From contig JALWBS010000054.1 of assembly GCA_027037025.1 (NCBI GenBank), positions 1 to 10,439 of the forward strand: a stretch of DNA of 10,439 nt, in the 5' to 3' direction. Position numbers and translations under genes: made by a program. Of the stretch, positions 6,343 through 10,439 are shown in pieces; the first letter of the stretch is position 1; every line of letters begins with the position of its first letter. The notes beneath the pieces are model-generated. The model saw only the letters and a program-made list of their open reading frames with translations, searched no databases and was not told the origin of the DNA. The stretch comes from Desulfurococcales archaeon. GTDB taxonomy: Archaea; Thermoproteota; Thermoprotei_A; Sulfolobales; Ignisphaeraceae.

Positions 6343-6563
6343 ATGGAGAAGATTCTCGAGGAAGTTCTCAGGGTTACGCGTAACTATCAGGTAACTATGC
6401 CTGCTGCCATCGGGTCTAAGGAGGAGATAGACGAAGGTGATATTTCTAAGGTTGTTTATGATGAGCGTGAGGGGTTATCAAGATCATTCCGTTGAATAGA
6501 GCAACTATTAGGATTGGTAAGAAGATTAGTGTTGAGAAGATACTGAGTGAAGTTACTTCCTGA
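6343..6563 (+). pseudogene. Decayed copy of vapB (AbrB-type antitoxin)
   Basis: Starting at ATG 6343, the frame reads RVTRNYQVTMP and then VVYDEREG, closely matching VTRNYQVTIP and IVYDEREG of the intact VapB at 460-696. One base is missing near 6474 (GAGGGG then TTATC). In the next frame the sequence resumes as IKIIPLNRATIRIGKKIS and ends LSEVTS at a TGA (6561-6563). About ten codons of the C-terminal toxin-binding helix are also deleted compared with the intact gene. The 15-nt stretch GGTTACGCGTAACTA (6372-6386) is identical between the copies. Confidence 0.8.
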
Positions 6564-6973
6564 TGCTATTGTTCTAGTTTATGATACGATTGAGGATAGT
6601 AAACACCGTGATCTAGCCATGAAGGCGATCGACACAGCAAAAGAGATATTCATGCCCTCTATCGTGACCCACGAATTCATTGAGTCATGCTTAGACTAGC
6701 TCAGGTAGCTCCTAGCTTTGTCTTGCTAAAGATGCATGGATACCTCGGAGATCCGAGAGCTACGTATGTATTGGAGCCTAGGGAAGTACTGGTTAGTGCT
6801 TCGGGAATGCTTGAAAGAGATAAGCAGAGTACAAAGGAAGTAGATGACTGTATGATCCTCACAACAACTCTTCTCCTCACTATAATCTAGCGTTAACAAC
6901 CTTCGGCAAAGAGCCGGGGAAGATAGCCATGGAGAAAGGGTGGAATAATCCCATAAAACACCCTTCTAACTAA
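6547..6973 (+). pseudogene. Decayed copy of vapC (PIN toxin)
   Basis: The GTG at 6547-6549 overlaps the vapB relic by 17 nt, exactly as in the intact operon. Frame one reads VKLLPDAIVLVYDTIEDS and continues to PSIVTHEF, stopping at TAG 6697-6699. A one-base loss near 6685 moves the match to the next frame, which runs from MLRLAQVAPSFVLLKMHGYL to a TAG at 6888-6890. A second loss near 6877 moves it again to HYNLALTTFGKEPGKIA, ending at TAA 6971-6973. Against the intact toxin, DTN has become DAI, and the last acidic residue (D119 of the parent) has become Gly. The toxin cannot be made in active form. Confidence 0.8.
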
Positions 6974-6981
6974 ACACGTTG

Positions 6982-7068
6982 GTGAAGGATATAGATGAAG
7001 TCTTGATAAAGATTACCAAAAGGATAGAGGCTAGGATGAAACGCGTTATTTCAAGAGCTACACGATAA
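6982..7068 (+). other. Possible 28-codon antitoxin-like fragment
   Basis: A GTG at 6982 opens a frame beginning VKDIDEVLIKITKRIEAR and ending at TAA 7066-7068. The pattern V-K-D-(I/V)-D-E...K resembles the start of ribbon-helix-helix VapB antitoxins, but the piece is too short to be complete. It may be another remnant, or chance. Nothing else is visible in 6974-7168. Confidence 0.25.
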
Positions 7069-7168
7069 CGGGATTGAGGATGTCACGTAGCCTCTGAACC
7101 TTTCGCTTTCTGCCGAGCCCTATGGCGGTAATGAAGAACTGTTCGTTGTTTAGAGAGTGAGAAGATTT

Positions 7169-7267
7169 TGGCGCCGCGGCCGGGATTTGAACCCGGGTCA
7201 CGGGCTCGACTGGCCGGTCCCTTCGGACCACAGGCCCGCATACTAGGCCGGGCTATACTACCGCGGC
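7169..7267 (-). tRNA. tRNA-Asp (GTC) with a 21-nt intron in the anticodon
   Basis: The acceptor stem is GCCGCGG (7261-7267) with CCGCGGC (7173-7179). The discriminator is G73 and CCA is encoded (7169-7171). The T-arm is CCGGG-TTCAAAT-CCCGG. The D-loop has A14, GG and A21, with the G10-U25 wobble typical of tRNA-Asp. The anticodon stem CGGGC/GCCCG closes a loop that reads CTGTCGA only after removal of 21 nt (7210-7230). The intron folds as a GGTCC/GGACC hairpin. A central GGCC/GGCC helix with 3-nt bulges TGT and AGT on either side makes a bulge-helix-bulge, and cutting after the second base of each bulge gives anticodon GTC. The intron therefore sits at 34/35 (or 35/36; a repeated T makes it ambiguous), not at the canonical 37/38. 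A canonical-site reading would give GTG (His), but G73 and the lack of a G-1 argue for Asp. Confidence 0.9.
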
Positions 7268-7295
7268 GCTGCCACTCCACATCATTTCGAAGGGG

Positions 7296-7303
7296 TTTAT
7301 AGG
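7296..7303 (-). promoter_or_regulatory. TATA box of the tRNA-Asp gene
   Basis: On the minus strand CCTATAAA is centred about 32 nt upstream of G1 of the tRNA. This spacing predicts a start a few bases before the mature 5' end. It lies in the 45-bp gap between the tRNA and the end of the upstream regulator gene. Confidence 0.65.
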
Positions 7304-7312
7304 TTTTGATGA

Positions 7313-8437
7313 TCACCAAAGGGCATCGTTTCTCCTCAGATGCTTGATGAAGTCCATGACTATCTCGGTGACGTTGGCTTCGAGCCATCTCTCTGGACCA
7401 ACTCTAAACGTTGGGATGTACTCTCCACTAGCTTTCTTCATAGGTCCTCTGGCTAGGAAGTATTTATGATCCCAAACGAGGACATCTAGAACGTCGAAGC
7501 CGCGTGTATCTGCGAACTCGTGCATGAACTGAACGGTTTCGAAGAATAGCTTGGGTAACGTAATTAGCTGAACCCCTACGAGACCAAGTTCTTCATTGAT
7601 CGCAAGACCTGTGGTTATCGGTACTCTGAGGAACCTCATCACGGACTTTATGTTGTTTCCGCGGAGCATGAAGGCCATGGCGTACCCGTTGAAGTAGAGA
7701 GACCCTATCCTTGAAACACCGTATCCCGTAACGGCGAACTCCAACCTCTTGAGCCTGTAAGAGTAGTGTCTAAGAGGTTTACGAGAGATCCTCTTGTGGT
7801 ACTCGTTGATGATCTTACGGATCTTGATGCAGGGGTTCTGTACTATCATATCGAGAATCTCCAGATCTATCCAATCCATCCTAGGAGGCTTCCTAGACTT
7901 AGCCATAGGAACCTTGTCAAGAGCATCGTTGCTATCGTCCAACAACATCCTATACATGTTCCTAATCAAATCAGCGCGGAGCCTTAGAGCCGTTGGAAAC
8001 AGCAGATCCCTCAAAGGTCTAGCTCTATGAATCTTGGTGTACGGATAGATCCTAATACTGTACTTCTCAGCAATATCTTCAAGTTTATCCCACTTCAACT
8101 TACCACCTTCAATCGATAGGGTAGCGCCTTTGGGAACGAGGGGCGTTATGGCGTGTAGACCGGGTTTGTAGAAGTTTCTAACAACATCAGCTTTCCTAAT
8201 CCTCAGATTCTCTATGACAACGACTACCCTCTTGATTCCTAGCACCGAGATGTCTATCTCCGGCTTGAGCTTGATTCCACATCTAGAGAGCGTGAAGAAG
8301 AATAGTATGATAGCGTTCTCAGCATCCACGGTCCCGAAGAACCTCTTGGCCAACCTCGTAGCCGTCAACGTCTTGGTTTTGTAAATAGCTTCGAGAAGAT
8401 CGGGAGGCGGTGATACGTCTATGAGTGATATGGGCAT
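7313..8437 (-). CDS. Putative winged-helix DNA-binding regulator
   Basis: This 374-aa protein is not one I can name. Two segments look like helix-turn-helix domains. One is near the N-terminus (about 12-50, LLEAIYKTKTLTATRLAKRF). The other is at about 188-235, where DWIDLEILDMIVQNPCIKI followed by a basic helix and KPLRHYSYRLKRLEF matches the spacing of Lrp/AsnC-type winged helices. The remaining 240-374 region alternates strands and helices and could be an effector or dimerisation domain. No membrane or signal segment is present. Start is ATG 8435-8437. A TATA box about 32 nt upstream means the message is nearly leaderless, and an inverted repeat between TATA and start could be its own operator. 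The tRNA-Asp gene follows on the same strand. The regulator role is inferred from the HTH patterns. Confidence 0.6.
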   Translation of the reverse strand: MPISLIDVSPPPDLLEAIYKTKTLTATRLAKRFFGTVDAENAIILFFFTLSRCGIKLKPEIDISVLGIKRVVVVIENLRIRKADVVRNFYKPGLHAITPLVPKGATLSIEGGKLKWDKLEDIAEKYSIRIYPYTKIHRARPLRDLLFPTALRLRADLIRNMYRMLLDDSNDALDKVPMAKSRKPPRMDWIDLEILDMIVQNPCIKIRKIINEYHKRISRKPLRHYSYRLKRLEFAVTGYGVSRIGSLYFNGYAMAFMLRGNNIKSVMRFLRVPITTGLAINEELGLVGVQLITLPKLFFETVQFMHEFADTRGFDVLDVLVWDHKYFLARGPMKKASGEYIPTFRVGPERWLEANVTEIVMDFIKHLRRNDALW

Positions 8438-8452
8438 GTTGTTCCACTCTAT

Positions 8453-8472
8453 CTTCGTTTCGAAGTATATAA
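8453..8472 (-). promoter_or_regulatory. Promoter of the regulator gene with inverted repeat
   Basis: The minus strand has TTATATA (8466-8472) followed immediately by an inverted repeat, CTTCG-AAA-CGAAG (8453-8465), and then the ATG at 8437. A protein bound at the repeat would block RNA polymerase, so autorepression by the encoded HTH protein is a reasonable guess. Confidence 0.55.
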
Positions 8473-8516
8473 CCTTGATGGTTCTCGAATCCGTTGAACA
8501 TCATCATCGTGGATAG

Positions 8517-8525
8517 TTTAAAAGG
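8517..8525 (+). promoter_or_regulatory. Candidate TATA box for the 54-aa ORF
   Basis: TTTAAAAGG on the plus strand predicts a transcript start near 8545, leaving a leader of about 43 nt before the ATG at 8588. It is divergent from the regulator promoter, 45 bp away. Confidence 0.4.
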
Positions 8526-8587
8526 CTTACTGATGAATTGGATATTGGCTCAGATATGTTTCTTGCTGATGCTTCGTAGGTCCCACT

Positions 8588-8752
8588 ATGTATCTGGGTT
8601 TGGGTATGCGGCGAGTGATTGGATTGAGGGTCGCTCCTAAGCATCTCTACCTCCGTGAGCTGAGGCGTTTGAAGATAGATTTTGCTCGTTGGGTGAGGAG
8701 CATGAGGTGTAGGGGTGCAACTCCTATTCCAGACGACGATCTCCTCTTCTAA
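8588..8752 (+). CDS. Small basic protein of unknown function
   Basis: The ORF encodes 54 residues. The first two thirds are rich in Arg/Lys with a helical pattern (MRRVIGLRVAPKHLYLRELR), and the tail is acidic and ends DDDLLF. I do not recognise the family. Support for it being real comes from the upstream TATA-like element at 8517-8525, an AGGT at 8578-8581 spaced 6 nt from the ATG, and a T5 run (8758-8762) just after the stop that could terminate transcription. It overlaps no convincing gene on the other strand. The basic character suggests nucleic-acid contact, which is inference. Confidence 0.4.
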   Translation: MYLGLGMRRVIGLRVAPKHLYLRELRRLKIDFARWVRSMRCRGATPIPDDDLLF

Positions 8753-8757
8753 CACCG

Positions 8758-8792
8758 TTTTTGATGTGTGTTTCCAAATCAAAACCTATTTT
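8758..8792. terminator. T-rich intergenic region between convergent genes
   Basis: T5 runs occur on the plus strand at 8758-8762 and 8788-8792, after the 54-aa ORF. On the minus strand TTTTGATTT lies about 20 nt after the M20-family stop. Archaeal termination commonly uses such T-runs without a hairpin, so the region can serve both directions. Confidence 0.4.
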
Positions 8793-8800
8793 TGCTCTCT

Positions 8801-10048
8801 TCACTTCTTCGCTAAGAGTTTGTGGGCTATGTATACGTACGTCTTCGCAACGTCTCGGATTTGCTGTAGCTCTACGTACTCGTTTGGTTTGTGTGCTTGC
8901 TCCATTGGCCCGGGTCCGTAGGTTATGGTTGGTATCCCCCTCGTTGTGTAGTACCACATGTCTAGCCCTCCGCTGCATACCACGGTTTTCGGTGTTCTTC
9001 CAACGATCTTCTCTATCGCTTCGCGGGTTATCTCGACGAGCTCATTGTTGGGATCCGTTAGCGCTGGGGGTAGCCTGTTGACTATCTCTATCCTTGTTCG
9101 GCAGCCGATCTCCTTGCATATGCTATCTATGGCTTCCCGAAGCTCCTTCTCCACCTCGTCGAGCTTCTCTTCCACGATCAGCCTCCTATCTATGGAGAAC
9201 ACGAACCTTCCTGGAACGGTGTTTATCTTCGTTCCTCCCCGGGTCTCGCCGCCGATGGTTATGGTTGGGTGCGCTGCCCTCTCGTCGTCGTATGGATAGG
9301 AGCTCCTTCTCTTGGAGTACCTTCTGCACAGCTCATCCTCTAGCCTAGCCACGAGCTTAGCTGCTTTGGTGAAAGCGTTCTCTCCGAGCCACGGCGTCGA
9401 GGCGTGGGCTTGCTTACCTAGGACCTCTACGTATAGCCACAGAGCTCCTCGGTGACCTATCCATATCGTGTCCACGGAGCTGGGCTCGGCTATGATGACC
9501 CACCGGGGTCTAACCAACCCGCTTCTCAACGCGTATCCCGTTCCCGTAACACCCCCTATCTCCTCGTCGGGAACCGCTAGGATCTCTAGAGACCCCATCA
9601 GCTCGGTGCCAGCCTCTGCCAGAGCTCTCATCGCTAAGGCTGCAGCCGCTAACCCACCCTTCATATCGACGGCTCCTCTACCGTAGAGCTTACCGTTCTC
9701 CACCACGGGCTTGAACGGGTCGCGGCTCCAACCATCGCCAGGTGGAACAACGTCGTAGTGACCGTTGATCTCGAGAACGGGTTCCCCTCTACCCAGCTTG
9801 GCGATGGCTATGTAGCGAGGGTGATCCACTAGATCCCTCCTGAACTCCTCCACGATCTTCTGAGGCACTTCAACGATCTCCACCTCGGAGAACTTCTGAA
9901 GCTCTTCAGCGAAGAGATTCACGAACTCACCGAAGTTCTCGCCCGGGGGGTTTACCGTGGCTACGCTAACCATCTTCTTCAGGAACTCTACGCACCAATC
10001 GAACCTCTCGTCAACGATGCGAAGAGCTTTCTCGAGAGACAAGAGCAT
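8801..10048 (-). CDS. M20-family metallohydrolase (ArgE/DapE/carboxypeptidase type)
   Basis: This is a cytoplasmic dizinc deacylase or peptidase. All M20 ligands are visible, numbered from the longer frame that starts at 10099: H114-x-D116 in GHYDVVP, the bridging D145 in GRGAVDMKGG, the catalytic E179-E180 in PDEEIGG, E205 in AEPS, and H403 in QAHKPNEYV. The insert (about 215-330) is the usual lid/dimerisation domain, with the AHASTPW motif around H232. I prefer the ATG at 10046-10048 (415 aa). The longer frame begins with a GTG at 10097-10099 that would overlap the Shine-Dalgarno of the divergent gene, and its 17 extra residues are not family-like. A weak CCTTATC TATA-like element lies about 30 nt before that ATG. 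Family members include acetylornithine deacetylase, succinyl-DAP desuccinylase and carboxypeptidases; which one this is cannot be told from motifs. Confidence 0.85.
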   Translation of the reverse strand: MLLSLEKALRIVDERFDWCVEFLKKMVSVATVNPPGENFGEFVNLFAEELQKFSEVEIVEVPQKIVEEFRRDLVDHPRYIAIAKLGRGEPVLEINGHYDVVPPGDGWSRDPFKPVVENGKLYGRGAVDMKGGLAAAALAMRALAEAGTELMGSLEILAVPDEEIGGVTGTGYALRSGLVRPRWVIIAEPSSVDTIWIGHRGALWLYVEVLGKQAHASTPWLGENAFTKAAKLVARLEDELCRRYSKRRSSYPYDDERAAHPTITIGGETRGGTKINTVPGRFVFSIDRRLIVEEKLDEVEKELREAIDSICKEIGCRTRIEIVNRLPPALTDPNNELVEITREAIEKIVGRTPKTVVCSGGLDMWYYTTRGIPTITYGPGPMEQAHKPNEYVELQQIRDVAKTYVYIAHKLLAKK

Positions 10049-10103
10049 CGCCCCCGCGCTTCTAGCTAGTGTTAGAGATAAGGTTTGGAGGAGGATCACT
10101 GTC
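10049..10103. promoter_or_regulatory. Divergent intergenic region of the M20 and adenosyltransferase genes
   Basis: About 55 bp must carry both promoters. TTAGAGATAAGG (about 10072-10083) is A/T-rich and stands roughly 25-30 nt from each start. GGAGGAGG (10087-10094) is a strong Shine-Dalgarno 9 nt before the GTG at 10104. The short spacing suggests the two genes could be co-regulated or interfere with each other. Confidence 0.4.
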
Positions 10104-10439
10104 GTGGGTGCGAAATTGGTTTGGAAAGAACCTCACTCGGGAGACGATGGTTACACGGACCTCGGTTCGCAAAGGGTTTGGAAGGGTAGCCCCGAGATCG
10201 AGCTCCTGGGATCGATAGACGAGCTGATCGCCGTGCTAGGCATCGTTAAGTGCTGCGCTCCACCGGATATGAGCAACGCTGTGGAAGAGCTTCAGAGGAT
10301 GCTTATGAGGATGTGTGGCATGCTAGCGTCGAGGAAGTTCGATGAGCTTGGAGATCTGAGGAGGTTTGTGGAGTCTAGAATCGACGATCTGTGGAAATCG
10401 AGGAGACTCAGCTTCAGGTTCGACATAGCTGGTCCACCA
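10104..10439 (+). CDS. PduO-type ATP:cob(I)alamin adenosyltransferase, 5' part
   Basis: This enzyme transfers the adenosyl group of ATP to cob(I)alamin to give coenzyme B12. The visible 112 residues match the start of the PduO family. GDDGYTDLG (13-21) forms the ATP-binding loop and RVWKGSPEIELLG (24-36) follows. The helix is GSIDELIAVLG, corresponding to the family's G-x-(V/I)-DELN-x-x-(I/L)-G, with Ile replacing the usual Asn. The later helical bundle has the LRRFVESRIDDL stretch, and the window ends at RFDIAGPP. The start is a GTG preceded by GGAGGAGG at 9-nt spacing. The frame is open to the window edge, so the C-terminal third or more is missing here. The gene is divergent from the M20 gene. 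The family assignment is strong, the subtype less so. Confidence 0.85.
   Translation, partial: MGAKLVWKEPHSGDDGYTDLGSQRVWKGSPEIELLGSIDELIAVLGIVKCCAPPDMSNAVEELQRMLMRMCGMLASRKFDELGDLRRFVESRIDDLWKSRRLSFRFDIAGPP

Noticed and set aside
7083..7388. 101-codon minus-strand frame across the tRNA
   Set aside because: It reads through the tRNA-Asp gene and its promoter, so it is not a protein gene.
8531..8569. C/D-box guide RNA (TGATGA at 8531, CTGA at 8566)
   Set aside because: The base before the C box is not a purine, there is no convincing D'/C' pair, and the TATA box at 8517-8525 would start transcription after the C box.
8504..8782. 92-codon minus-strand frame
   Set aside because: Composition is unlike a folded protein (Pro/Thr/Ser/His rich) and it crosses the promoter of the regulator gene; it is a shadow of the 54-aa plus-strand ORF.
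1..10439. CRISPR array, insertion sequence or transposase
   Set aside because: No regularly spaced direct repeats, terminal inverted repeats with target duplications, or transposase motifs were seen in any frame.

Overview
The window looks like accessory chromosome from a hyperthermophilic crenarchaeon (Thermoprotei). Supporting signs are TATA-box promoters about 30 nt upstream of starts, heavy use of GTG and TTG starts, AGG/ATA-rich codon use, a PaREP1-family gene, archaeal VapBC pairs, and an intron-containing tRNA-Asp that can form a bulge-helix-bulge at its splice sites. The organism cannot be named from this sequence.

Positions 1-3200 are a patchwork of small accessory genes. An intact vapBC pair on the minus strand (69-696) has its own palindromic promoter. 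It is followed by a 169-aa protein with a zincin-like HELKE motif (minus), the remains of a second, unrelated VapB/PIN pair (minus, about 1553-1850), a retropepsin-like aspartic protease with a start-stop-coupled small ORF (plus, 2121-2640), and a PaREP1-family gene broken by two frameshifts (minus, 2669-3196).

Positions 3217-6036 hold metabolic genes: a creatininase-family amidohydrolase and an M24 creatinase/Xaa-Pro-peptidase homologue 12 nt apart on the plus strand, then a convergent GNAT-family protein on the minus strand.

Positions 6270-6973 hold a decayed copy of the same vapBC pair found at 69-696, now on the opposite strand. It keeps the 17-nt vapB/vapC overlap and part of the promoter motif, but has at least three frameshifts and has lost the fourth PIN acidic residue.

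Positions 7169-8752 hold tRNA-Asp(GTC), which has a 21-nt intron inside the anticodon, and a 374-aa putative winged-helix regulator, both minus, plus a small basic ORF on the plus strand. Positions 8801-10439 hold an M20-family deacylase/carboxypeptidase (minus) and, divergently, the first 112 codons of a PduO-type cob(I)alamin adenosyltransferase that runs off the window.

The overall picture is a region with repeated gain and decay of toxin-antitoxin and similar small modules between intact housekeeping or catabolic genes. I did not find a clearly new defence system. The least explained items are the creatininase/M24 pair with an altered metal site, the HELKE protein, and the aspartic protease with its coupled small ORF.
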